This document shows, in pieces, positions 15,172-22,404 of a DNA stretch of 22,404 nucleotides (within the stretch, counting starts at the first letter, position 1; every line of letters begins with the position of its first letter). The position numbers and the translations under genes were made by a program. The notes below the pieces were generated by a model, which was given only the letters and a program-made list of their open reading frames with translations, had not been told where the DNA came from and did not search any database. The stretch covers positions 1-22,404 of the forward strand of contig JANMTB010000138.1 in NCBI GenBank assembly GCA_031390045.1, in the 5' to 3' direction. This stretch comes from Aalborgiella sp031390045. Lineage in GTDB: Bacteria; Pseudomonadota; Gammaproteobacteria; Burkholderiales; Burkholderiaceae_C.

Positions 15172-16466
15172 CGGATCACCTTCACAATCTGCTCACTGCC
15201 TTTAACAGACTGACCTTCGCAGCTCGGACGGCAAAAGAAATCGGCATTGCTCAAATCAGCCACGGTGCCAATGTCTTTGTCACCTCGGCCAGATAAATTG
15301 ACCAAAATGGATTGATCGGTTCGCATTGTTTTGGCTAATTTCATAGCGTAAGCGACAGCATGGCTAGACTCCAGCGCTGGGATGATGCCTTCGGTGCGGC
15401 ACAGGTAATGAAATGCAGACAAAGCTTCGTCGTCGGTTATACCCACGTATTCAGCGCGACCAATGTCCTTCAAAAACGCATGCTCTGGGCCCACGCCTGG
15501 GTAGTCCAAGCCGGCGCTGATGCTGTGGGTTTCGGTGATCTGCCCGTTGTCATCTTGCAAAATATACGTGCGGTTGCCGTGTAGCACACCGGCACTGCCA
15601 CGTTGCAAAGACGCCGAATGCTTACCACTTTCTAAACCCTCGCCAGCCGCTTCAATACCGATCAAACGGGTAGCTTCGTGCTTGATGTAAGGGTGGAAAA
15701 TACCCATCGCATTGCTGCCACCACCGACGCAGGCGAGTACAGCATCGGGTTGTGATGTTTTACAACCTGCGGTTCGTAGCATTTCTGGCATTTGTACCAA
15801 GCATTCGTTGCCGATCACGCTTTGGAAATCGCGCACCATCATGGGGTATGGGTGCGGACCGGCTACTGTGCCGATGATGTAAAAAGTGTTGTCTACATTG
15901 GCGACCCAATCGCGCATGGCTTCGTTCAACGCATCTTTCAGGGTGCGGCTGCCGCTGGTCACGGGAACAACGGTTGCACCTAGCAGCTTCATACGGTAAA
16001 CATTAGGACTTTGGCGTTTCACATCTTCGCTGCCCATGTAGACCACACACTCCAAGCCGTAACGGGCGCAAATGGTGGCAGTCGCCACGCCGTGTTGTCC
16101 AGCACCGGTTTCTGCAATGACACGGGGCTTGCCCATGCGTTTGGCGAGCATGGCTTGTCCAATGGTGTTGTTGATTTTGTGCGCACCCGTGTGGTTCAAA
16201 TCTTCACGTTTAAGGAAGATTTGCGCGCCGTTGCCTTTACCGTCTGCCATTTCACGGCTCATGCGAGCAGCGTGGTAAATGGGTGAAGGGCGACCGACAA
16301 AGTGCGCTAATTCTGATTTGAACTCAGCAATAAAGGCCGGGTCGTGCTGGTATCGAGCGTAAGCGGCTTTGAGTTCGTTGATCGCATGTGTCAGGGTTTC
16401 CGACACAAAGCTACCGCCGTAAATGCCAAAATGACCTTTGAGGTCGGGTTGTTGGTAGTCAAGCAT
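15168..16466 (-). CDS. trpB: tryptophan synthase beta chain
   Basis: TrpB condenses indole with serine to form tryptophan using pyridoxal phosphate. The 432-residue product carries KREDLNHTGAHKINN with the PLP lysine at residue 97, ETGAGQHGVATAT, the phosphate-binding CVGGGSNAMGIF, and the C-terminal NLSGRGDKD that binds cofactor. After GRGDKD it continues for 34 residues (including DFFCRPSCEGQSVKG), about 20 longer than E. coli TrpB; I recall similar tails in Comamonadaceae. It follows trpF after 18 bases and overlaps trpA by four. Its ribosome binding site is weak. Confidence 0.97.
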   Translation of the reverse strand: MLDYQQPDLKGHFGIYGGSFVSETLTHAINELKAAYARYQHDPAFIAEFKSELAHFVGRPSPIYHAARMSREMADGKGNGAQIFLKREDLNHTGAHKINNTIGQAMLAKRMGKPRVIAETGAGQHGVATATICARYGLECVVYMGSEDVKRQSPNVYRMKLLGATVVPVTSGSRTLKDALNEAMRDWVANVDNTFYIIGTVAGPHPYPMMVRDFQSVIGNECLVQMPEMLRTAGCKTSQPDAVLACVGGGSNAMGIFHPYIKHEATRLIGIEAAGEGLESGKHSASLQRGSAGVLHGNRTYILQDDNGQITETHSISAGLDYPGVGPEHAFLKDIGRAEYVGITDDEALSAFHYLCRTEGIIPALESSHAVAYAMKLAKTMRTDQSILVNLSGRGDKDIGTVADLSNADFFCRPSCEGQSVKGSEQIVKVIR

Positions 16467-16484
16467 GATGTATTTTCTTAAAAA

Positions 16485-17225
16485 TCACTTAGATATTTTT
16501 GAGTTAAATTGCTCATCCGCAGCACGTACGGCTTGGATGAATTGATGGATTTTGTCGGCATCTTTGATGCCTTTGAGGGTGTTGCCCTGCGTGTCGGTTG
16601 CTTCGACGCCTGAGCTGACGTCTACGGCCAGCGTTTTACAGCGAGGCCGCACCTGCAAAATGCCATCGGTCACGTTGGCAGCGTTCAGCCCACCACTTAA
16701 GACGAGGTGAGCGTTGACGTTTGTTGGAAGCAGTGACCAATTGAATGTTTTTCCGCCGCCGCCATAACCGTCGACATGTGCGTCGAGCAAAATGGCTTGA
16801 GCTTGTGAATAATCTTGAGCATATTTTACTAGGTCGAATTGGGCCGCGTCCAGTCCTAGGGGTATTCGGGCTGCGCGTATGAAGCGTCGTTGAACCGAAG
16901 CACACATTTCTGGCGTCTCATCACCATGAAATTGGATGATAGCTGACGTATTTATTGCCTGAGCAGCTATGATATTTGTAGCATTTTCATTAACAAACAG
17001 CAGCACAGGTGTAACAAAAGCGGGTAAACGACGCGCCAGTTCGGCGGCACGCTCGGGCGACACATACCGCGGACTGGCTTTGTAGATCACAAAACCGATG
17101 GCGTCAGCACCGGCAGCGACGGCGGCATCAACGTCTTGTTCACGGGTCAAACCGCAGATTTTGATGCGGGTGCGCTGGGCTGTGGATGTAGTTGAGAGGT
17201 CGGAATTTGTCGAAATAGTCGTCAT
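16485..17225 (-). CDS. trpF: phosphoribosylanthranilate isomerase
   Basis: TrpF isomerises phosphoribosylanthranilate to its ribulose form, the step before TrpC in tryptophan synthesis. From ATG 17225 the product has 246 residues, with a short Ser/Thr-rich lead before RIKICGLTREQD (catalytic Cys24). Also visible are GADAIGFVIYKASPRYV, IQFHGDETPE, LLDAHVDGYGGGGKTFNW with the catalytic Asp, LSGGLNAANV and AVDVSSGVE for the phosphate. An in-frame TTG at 17282 would overlap truA and add 19 unlike residues, so it was not chosen. It lies between truA and trpB, a typical betaproteobacterial order, separate from trpE/G/D/C. Confidence 0.94.
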   Translation of the reverse strand: MTTISTNSDLSTTSTAQRTRIKICGLTREQDVDAAVAAGADAIGFVIYKASPRYVSPERAAELARRLPAFVTPVLLFVNENATNIIAAQAINTSAIIQFHGDETPEMCASVQRRFIRAARIPLGLDAAQFDLVKYAQDYSQAQAILLDAHVDGYGGGGKTFNWSLLPTNVNAHLVLSGGLNAANVTDGILQVRPRCKTLAVDVSSGVEATDTQGNTLKGIKDADKIHQFIQAVRAADEQFNSKISK

Positions 17226-17265
17226 AGCCTGCCATCTTAGTGCATCATGGGTCACCTTGAAGCAG

Positions 17266-18060
17266 CTATGGCAACCAATCAAAAGCAGCTGTTTGTTTGG
17301 GCAAGCCCCAGCTGTCTGGGTAAACGGGCCCTAAAAAGTACAAACCATCAGGTGAAAATGTGGGTGCTGCGGCATCGCGGTCGCGTTTCGCCAAGACATC
17401 AACGATCCATTCAGAAGGCTGTCGGCCATCACCCACCACCAATAGGCAGCCCATGATGTTGCGAATCATATGATGCAAAAAGGCGTTCGCTTCAAACTCA
17501 AACCGCCAGTAGCGCGACATGGGCTCACCTCTGTGAGAAATGTCAATGCGATTCATGGTTTTGACGGGAGACAATGCCTGGCAGGCGGCGGCGCGAAACG
17601 AGCTGAAATCATGCTCTCCCAGCAAATGTGCAGCTGCTTGTCTCATTTCTAATTCATCCAAGCCACGATAGACCCAGCCTACCCGTCCTGCTTCCACACT
17701 GGGGCGAACGGGGGATTCGAGCACAACATAGGCATAGCGCCGCGCCGTGGCGCTGGCACGGCAATGGAATTCACGGGGAACGATTTTCGCCCATTGCACT
17801 GAAATATCGTGCGGCAAGTTAGCGTTGGTACCGCGCACCCAAGAGTTCTCTTCTCGGTCAATTTCGGTATCAAAGTGGACGACTTGCATCAAGCCATGCA
17901 CGCCAGAGTCTGTGCGGCCAGCGCACAATGTTGAGACCTTGTGCTGCGTGAATTTCGCCAGCGCAGTTTCTAGTTTGTCTTGAACCGTAAGACCAGACAA
18001 TTGGCTTTGCCAGCCTTCATAAGCGCCACCGTTATAGCTGATCCCTAACGCAATTCGCAC
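17266..18060 (-). CDS. truA: tRNA pseudouridine synthase A
   Basis: TruA makes pseudouridine at positions 38-40 in the anticodon arm of tRNAs. The 264-residue product starts at GTG 18060 as MRIALGISYNGGAYEGWQSQ, the family N-terminus. The catalytic Asp51 is in CAGRTDSGVHG; VHFDT, the ARRYAYVV strand and FEANAFLHHMIRNIMGCLL are further signatures. It follows fimV after 19 bases; a six-base-pair hairpin spans the fimV stop just ahead of the GTG. The fimV-truA-trpF order is shared with many Betaproteobacteria and pseudomonads. Confidence 0.96.
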   Translation of the reverse strand: MRIALGISYNGGAYEGWQSQLSGLTVQDKLETALAKFTQHKVSTLCAGRTDSGVHGLMQVVHFDTEIDREENSWVRGTNANLPHDISVQWAKIVPREFHCRASATARRYAYVVLESPVRPSVEAGRVGWVYRGLDELEMRQAAAHLLGEHDFSSFRAAACQALSPVKTMNRIDISHRGEPMSRYWRFEFEANAFLHHMIRNIMGCLLVVGDGRQPSEWIVDVLAKRDRDAAAPTFSPDGLYFLGPVYPDSWGLPKQTAAFDWLP

Positions 18061-18079
18061 AAAGCTCTAAGCGATTTGC

Positions 18080-20770
18080 TTAGCTCATCTCAGCCAGCAA
18101 ATTTTCAGCTTTTTGTTTTAATGAACCCGTTGCGTTCGAAATCACTTCGTTGACCAGCATTTTCGCGCCCGTGTTGTCTCCAATGGAGCGGAATTCTTGA
18201 GCCAGTGCTAATTTGGTCTCCAAGGGACCATTGTTGTCAGCAGCCATCGCTGTTGCTGTAGACGGCTTGGCCGCTGCGTTGAGGTCTAAAGATAAGCCAC
18301 CCATGTCAAATTCCATAGCAGTTGGTTTCGCGGCAGGAGTTGCAATTGCCGCCGCAGTAGCTACCAGTGCAGAAGTGGCAATGACCGGAGCAACAAAAGC
18401 AACAGAAGCAGCAGTAGAAGGCGTTTTCGCTGGCTCTAATGAAAAATCAGGGAAATCCATCAGCGGAGTTTTAGGCGCTTCAGGTGCGCTTGGTGTTGGA
18501 AAGCTTGAAACGAAATCAAAATCCAAATCCAAGTCAACCGATGCAGGCGATTTTGCAGTTTCAGGGTTCAGCTGTGCCACAGTACGGGTGGAGAACTCTG
18601 AGCTGGTCATAGCTGCGAAAGAATCGTCCAACTCTGGTGAACCGGCAGAATACAGGGGATTCGTTGGCTCTAACTCAAATCCTTGTTTGCTGATGGTTGT
18701 CCATTGCGGGTCACTTTCTGTCAATAACAACTTAGCTTTCAGTGCCATTTGCTCAAAGTTTTTAGCATCGCGGCGTTTAGCATAAATACCAAGGAGTTTG
18801 GTATAAATCATCGCATTTTCAGGCTGCTTATTCAGTGCAACTTTCAAAATTTCTTCTGCCTGAACGTCACGGCCATAGTCTAGATAGACATCGGCTTCGG
18901 TCAAAGGGTCAACCACCGTTGCGTGTGCGCTGACAGCTGCTTCAGCAGGCTTGGGAGTTACTGCTTGCGCCACAGCAGCTGTAGCTGCCACTGCAACGGC
19001 CGGTGCGTAAGCAGGCTCATCTACTGGGGTTTCATGCCCCATGATGGGTTCATTGCTGGTATCGCTGAAAAACGATTTTTCTGAAAAATTATCTGTCAGT
19101 AACGCGTCTTCAGCGTCTTCTTCGGCTTTGCGTTTTTTGCGTTTGTTGTTGGCATACAAACCGCCAACCAGCAACAAGGCCAGCAAACCACCGGCAGCTG
19201 GCAAGACGATGGGGTCGTCCATCAAAAAGTCGATAGGGCCGGCTACAACCACAGGTGCTACCACGACTGGTGCTTTTACAACTGGTTTCGGGGTAACAGG
19301 TGCTGCAGGTGTTGCAGCTGCGACTGGAGGTGTTATAGGTGCGGCAGGTGTAATGATTGCTGTAGTTGTAGTCGCTGTTGCAGGGGTTGCAGGTGCTACA
19401 GGGGCTGGTGCCATAGATACAGCCGGCACAGCCGTCACGACTGCCGCTGTTACCGGGACAGTAGGTAAGGCTGGTTTTGCAGTTGCTGCAGCAGTAGTTG
19501 CAGCAGCCAAAGGTGCTGTAGCTGCTACAGGTGCAGCGCCCGCAATTTTATTGAGATCTTTGATGTTTTTCGCCAACTCCGCTGCGCGTGCAGAATCGTC
19601 TTTGGCTTGGCGATCTTTAGCAATTTTCTCTAAATTCTCTTTAGAAGTGGCTGCTGCTTTGTCATCAGATTTCAAGCCGCCTTTGGACAGCGTAAGTTTG
19701 TCTGGCGTGACAACAGCAGCTTTCTTGTCATCTACCTTGGCTTCAATTTTGCCAGTGTCAACGCGGTCAGTTGCTTTTGAGGCCATGGCCGGCGCATTTT
19801 CAGCCAGTTTGCGTCTGAAATTGTTGAAATCTTTGCTTTGCGCAACCATGTTTTGGCGTGCTTCGCCAGCTGATATGGCTGCAGCTTCTGCTTCGGTTGG
19901 CAAATCTAAAACCGTACCGGCTTTCAAGCGGTTGATGTTGTTGCCGATAAAGGCTTGTGGGTTACCACGAAGCAAGGCGACCAACATTTGATCTAAGGAC
20001 ACATTGGCAGGCAAATTATTGGCCGCGATTTTGCCAGCTGTGTCGCCAGCTGCAACTTTGACTTGCTCGCCGGTATTGGAAGCGTTTGCTCTTTGTGCCG
20101 CTGCTTTTGGCATCGCCACAGGTGCGGGCGCCGGAGCCGAATCTGGTCTTGAGACAGCTGCTGGCGCTGGTGACGCAGTCGCTGGCGCAGCAACTACTGC
20201 CGGTGTCGGCACAGGCGCTGTTACGGCTGCAGGAGGCGGCACTGGTGTGGGAGCTGGTACAGGCACTGGTGTTGGCAATGTTGCAATCGGCGCAGTCACC
20301 GCTTCGGATTGCTTAGGCGCTGGTGGGTCCAGCAACAAGGTGTAGTTGCGCACGATACGGCCATTCGCCCAATTGGCGTTAACGACCAAGTTCAAAAACG
20401 GATCAGTGACCACCTTGTCACTGCGAACCAACAAATAAGAGCTGCCATTGGCGCGTTTGTTCAGCGTGATTTGTGCGTTTGCCAACGCTGGGTTGTACTC
20501 CATGCCCGCTGCTCTGAATGCTTCTGGCGATGCCAGCGTTGCTTTCAAGCTGGCCGCTTCTTCCGTATTTATGTCAGGCACCTCGATACCAGCTACCAAA
20601 GGCTCACCCAATGATGACAAAGCCGTGATCCGACCCAGCGCCAGCGCGTTAGCATCTACATGTGCGATGCTGAGAAGCGCACCCAAGGCGGCTGCCATAG
20701 CCGTCACGCGCCACGAAGAACCGGTTGTTTGTAACTGAGTGCGCGTTGAAGATGTTAATTTGGTATGCAT
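18080..20770 (-). CDS. fimV: FimV/HubP-family polar landmark protein
   Basis: FimV proteins bind peptidoglycan in the periplasm and organise the cell pole (type IV pili, twitching, signalling) through a cytoplasmic domain. The 896-residue product has a signal-like N-terminus ending near residue 42 (AHVDANA), then the FimV N-terminal domain ALGRITALSSLGEPLVAGIEV. A LysM-like region around residues 230-290 includes DTAGKIAANNLP and NINRLKAGTVLDLP. Long Ala/Pro/Val/Thr linkers flank it. One membrane segment lies at about 521-538, followed by basic NKRKKRK. The cytoplasmic part has a TPR-like stretch (YLDYGRDVQAEEILKVALNK) and the C-terminal FimV motif LALAQEFRSIGDNTGAKML. It lies between asd and truA, as in relatives. 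Confidence 0.94.
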   Translation of the reverse strand: MHTKLTSSTRTQLQTTGSSWRVTAMAAALGALLSIAHVDANALALGRITALSSLGEPLVAGIEVPDINTEEAASLKATLASPEAFRAAGMEYNPALANAQITLNKRANGSSYLLVRSDKVVTDPFLNLVVNANWANGRIVRNYTLLLDPPAPKQSEAVTAPIATLPTPVPVPAPTPVPPPAAVTAPVPTPAVVAAPATASPAPAAVSRPDSAPAPAPVAMPKAAAQRANASNTGEQVKVAAGDTAGKIAANNLPANVSLDQMLVALLRGNPQAFIGNNINRLKAGTVLDLPTEAEAAAISAGEARQNMVAQSKDFNNFRRKLAENAPAMASKATDRVDTGKIEAKVDDKKAAVVTPDKLTLSKGGLKSDDKAAATSKENLEKIAKDRQAKDDSARAAELAKNIKDLNKIAGAAPVAATAPLAAATTAAATAKPALPTVPVTAAVVTAVPAVSMAPAPVAPATPATATTTTAIITPAAPITPPVAAATPAAPVTPKPVVKAPVVVAPVVVAGPIDFLMDDPIVLPAAGGLLALLLVGGLYANNKRKKRKAEEDAEDALLTDNFSEKSFFSDTSNEPIMGHETPVDEPAYAPAVAVAATAAVAQAVTPKPAEAAVSAHATVVDPLTEADVYLDYGRDVQAEEILKVALNKQPENAMIYTKLLGIYAKRRDAKNFEQMALKAKLLLTESDPQWTTISKQGFELEPTNPLYSAGSPELDDSFAAMTSSEFSTRTVAQLNPETAKSPASVDLDLDFDFVSSFPTPSAPEAPKTPLMDFPDFSLEPAKTPSTAASVAFVAPVIATSALVATAAAIATPAAKPTAMEFDMGGLSLDLNAAAKPSTATAMAADNNGPLETKLALAQEFRSIGDNTGAKMLVNEVISNATGSLKQKAENLLAEMS

Positions 20771-21113
20771 GTGCGAATTACTTTGTAATGAATGTCAGCT
20801 AGAAGACACTACATTGAAGTGTGTGGCTTGACTGTTTTAAATCAAATACCAACTCAGATCAACGGCTTACGTCAACAAGCTAAGACTAACTCTATATTTG
20901 TCTCAATAATCTCTATTGTCACTTCTACAGAGCTAATTTAACTAGCAAGCATAAAGACATTAACAGTTTTTACCAATTCACTGTTGCAAGTAAGCAACTG
21001 TTTATTTGCCGCTGTGTCAGAGCTAGTCGCCATTTGCAGCTTCAGCCCCAAAATCAGCACCCAGCCTAGCCTCAACGCTACAAAAAAGAGAACTATAAGT
21101 AACGTAATTCGAC
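20771..21113 (-). other. 343-base gap between asd and fimV
   Basis: This is the longest stretch without a confident gene. No T-tailed terminator is visible behind asd; the best inverted repeat is GTTGC-6-GCAAC at about 20982-20997. A 75-codon minus-strand reading frame (20938-21165) begins inside asd and would encode one hydrophobic segment, but nothing else supports it. The fimV-proximal half is AT-rich and probably holds the fimV promoter. I see no RNA gene or repeat array. Confidence 0.6.
20846..20875 (-). promoter_or_regulatory. candidate sigma-70 promoter for fimV
   Basis: Reading the minus strand, TTGACG (20875-20870) is followed after 18 bases by TGGTAT (20851-20846), about 75 bases ahead of the fimV ATG at 20770. 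The -35 box is good, the -10 box weak. Other weak matches exist nearby, so this is only the best candidate in the gap. It suggests fimV may be transcribed separately from asd. Confidence 0.25.
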
Positions 21114-22289
21114 TTAATCCAGCAAAATCCGCAACATACGGCGCAACGGCTCCGCTGCACCCCACAACAATTGGTCACCAATTGTGAATGCTCCTACGTA
21201 TTCCGGCCCCATGGCCAGCTTGCGCACACGGCCTACGGGAATAGTCATCGTTCCAGTTACCTGAACGGGTGTTAATTCCCGCAAAGTGGCTTCTTTGGTG
21301 TTGGGAACAACCTTGACCCACTCGTTGTCAGCCGCCAACAATGCTTCCAAGTCAGCTAACGGCACGTCTTTTTTGAGTTTGAAAGTCAGCGCCTGGCTGT
21401 GGCATCGCATCGCACCGATACGGATGCACAAACCGTCAACTGGCACTTCTTTGGTACCAAACATCGCGCCCTGGCCCAAAATCTTGTTGGTTTCAACGCC
21501 GCCTTTCCACTCTTCCTTAGACATGCCCCAGCTGGCGTCGGTCTGTAGTTTGCCGACACCCAAGTCCGCGTCGATCCACGGAATCAGGCTGCCACCCAAC
21601 GGTGCGCCAAAGTTGGCGGTTTCAGCAGCGGTGAGCGATTGCTGCTTGGCCAGCACTTTGCGGTCGATTTCCAGAATGGCAGATTTTGGGTCGTCCAAGA
21701 GCGAGCGGACTTCGCCATTCAGCGTGCCAAACTGGGTCAATAACTCACGCATGTGCTGCGCGCCGCCGCCAGAGGCAGCTTGGTAGGTCATGGTGGTCAT
21801 CCACTCGACCAAACCAGCTTTGTACAGCGCCCCCACGCCCATCAACATGCAGCTTACGGTGCAATTGCCGCCCACCCAGTTTTTTAAGCCCCCATTTTTC
21901 GTATTAACGAGCGCGTTTTTGATGACATGCAGATTGACCGGGTCAAGGATGATGATCGCGTCGTCCTTCATGCGCAGGGTCGAAGCCGCGTCAATCCAGT
22001 GCCCGGTCCAGCCCGCTGCGCGCAGTTTCGGGAAGACCTCAGAGGTGTAGTCGCCGCCTTGGGCGGTCAAAATGATGTCGCACTTCCTCAAAGCATCAAT
22101 GTCAAAAGCGTCTTTGAGCGTGGTTTCGTTTTTGGCGTAACTTGGGGCTTTGCCACCTGCGTTGGAGGTGGAGAAGAACACCGGCTCGATAAGCGCAAAA
22201 TCGCCCTCAGCCTGCATGCGGTCAATCAGCACCGAGCCGACCATGCCGCGCCAGCCAACGAGTCCTACGAGGTTACCTACTTTTTTCAT
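21114..22289 (-). CDS. asd: aspartate-semialdehyde dehydrogenase
   Basis: Asd reduces aspartyl phosphate to aspartate semialdehyde with NADPH, the branch point to lysine, diaminopimelate, threonine and methionine. The 391-residue product has the nucleotide-binding start NLVGLVGWRGMVGSVL, the catalytic Cys143 in VGGNCTVSCMLMGVG, TYQAASGGGAQHM, and IGAMRCHSQALTFKLKKD with the catalytic His. It is of the gram-negative Asd type, slightly longer than the E. coli enzyme (367). ATG 22289 is preceded by AAAGG about nine bases upstream, and a large hairpin lies further upstream. Because diaminopimelate is needed for peptidoglycan, it fits the envelope theme. It is the first gene of the leftward run inside the window; leuB usually precedes it in relatives but lies outside. 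Confidence 0.97.
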   Translation of the reverse strand: MKKVGNLVGLVGWRGMVGSVLIDRMQAEGDFALIEPVFFSTSNAGGKAPSYAKNETTLKDAFDIDALRKCDIILTAQGGDYTSEVFPKLRAAGWTGHWIDAASTLRMKDDAIIILDPVNLHVIKNALVNTKNGGLKNWVGGNCTVSCMLMGVGALYKAGLVEWMTTMTYQAASGGGAQHMRELLTQFGTLNGEVRSLLDDPKSAILEIDRKVLAKQQSLTAAETANFGAPLGGSLIPWIDADLGVGKLQTDASWGMSKEEWKGGVETNKILGQGAMFGTKEVPVDGLCIRIGAMRCHSQALTFKLKKDVPLADLEALLAADNEWVKVVPNTKEATLRELTPVQVTGTMTIPVGRVRKLAMGPEYVGAFTIGDQLLWGAAEPLRRMLRILLD

Positions 22290-22321
22290 TTTTAAGCGCC
22301 TTTCAAATTAATCAGTCTTGA

Positions 22322-22377
22322 CTAATCCCCCGGCTCGTCTAGCTCCGGGGTGGGCGCGACGAACCGGGCTGGATTAG
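22322..22377 (-). promoter_or_regulatory. long imperfect hairpin upstream of asd
   Basis: Outer arms CTAATCC (22322-22328) and GGATTAG (22371-22377) pair over 7 bp. Inner arms CCCGGCTCGTC (22329-22339) and GACGAACCGGG (22358-22368) pair over 11 bp, with a 2-base bulge (22369-22370) and an 18-base loop. The single mismatch (22334 C with 22363 A) becomes a G-U pair in minus-strand RNA, the sense of asd. The structure ends about 32 bases before the asd ATG and is not followed by a T-run. It may be an asd leader element or a structure behind the upstream gene. The pairing is seen; the role is unknown. Confidence 0.65.
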
Positions 22378-22404
22378 CCTTTAATGGTCGTCGTTTTGGT
22401 GGAA

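Noticed and set aside
17226..17282. Extended TrpF start at TTG 17282
   Set aside because: It would overlap the truA coding end and add residues unlike TrpF; the ATG at 17225 precedes the family N-terminus at a normal distance.
19041..19991. Long plus-strand ORF (316 codons) opposite fimV
   Set aside because: It is the complement of the Ala/Pro/Val/Thr-rich linkers and GC-skewed codons of fimV; the product is low-complexity Ala/Gly/Thr with no family signature, while fimV on the other strand has clear domains.
20771..21113. Small RNA gene or mobile element remnant in the asd-fimV gap
   Set aside because: No terminator-like hairpin with a T-run, no terminal inverted repeats, no target duplication and no transposase fragment could be seen.
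1..22404. New defence, mobile or secondary metabolite system
   Set aside because: Every sizeable gene belongs to a known housekeeping family in a mostly standard order; nothing in the window looks like an accessory island.

Overview
This window is a gene-dense chromosomal segment from a betaproteobacterium. Protein sequences throughout (FtsZ N-terminus, RodA, AccD, LpxC, the FimV-TruA-TrpF-TrpB-TrpA-AccD order) look like Burkholderiales, most likely close to Comamonadaceae/Burkholderiaceae. That assignment comes from remembered family sequences, not a search. Base composition is modest for that order and uneven: about 30% GC in ftsQ and in the middle of the RNase gene, but 55-60% in ftsZ and asd. 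I see no transposase, phage gene, tRNA, rRNA or CRISPR array.

Layout, left to right. (1) 1-5968, plus strand: the end of the division and cell wall (dcw) cluster, murC (3' end only), ddlB, ftsQ, ftsA, ftsZ, lpxC, then a 57-residue membrane protein. (2) 5974-10281, minus strand: a tight run transcribed leftward, RNB-family exoribonuclease, TonB-like protein, mtgA, ruvC. (3) 10324-13402, plus strand: rodA, a beta-hydroxyacid dehydrogenase, pgpA and a stand-alone pncC (CinA C-terminal domain), with overlapping or close junctions. (4) 13399-22289, minus strand: asd, fimV, truA, trpF, trpB, trpA, accD. The last 115 bases hold the upstream region of asd with a long imperfect hairpin.

Most genes build or control the cell envelope. 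MurC and DdlB make the peptidoglycan precursor, FtsQ/A/Z run division, RodA and MtgA polymerise glycan, LpxC commits to lipid A, PgpA makes phosphatidylglycerol, AccD feeds fatty acid synthesis, and FimV is a polar peptidoglycan-binding landmark protein. The others cover tryptophan synthesis (trpF/B/A), aspartate-family amino acids and diaminopimelate (asd), tRNA pseudouridine (truA), RNA decay, recombination (ruvC) and NMN salvage (pncC).

I find no new multi-gene system. The most interesting items are non-coding: a perfect 14-bp GCAA-tetraloop hairpin at the lpxC start, a roughly 18-bp imperfect stem upstream of asd, and a possible attenuator-like arrangement (mini-ORF, competing hairpins, T9 tract) between ftsA and ftsZ. 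A small membrane protein behind lpxC and an uneven AT-rich composition are secondary points.
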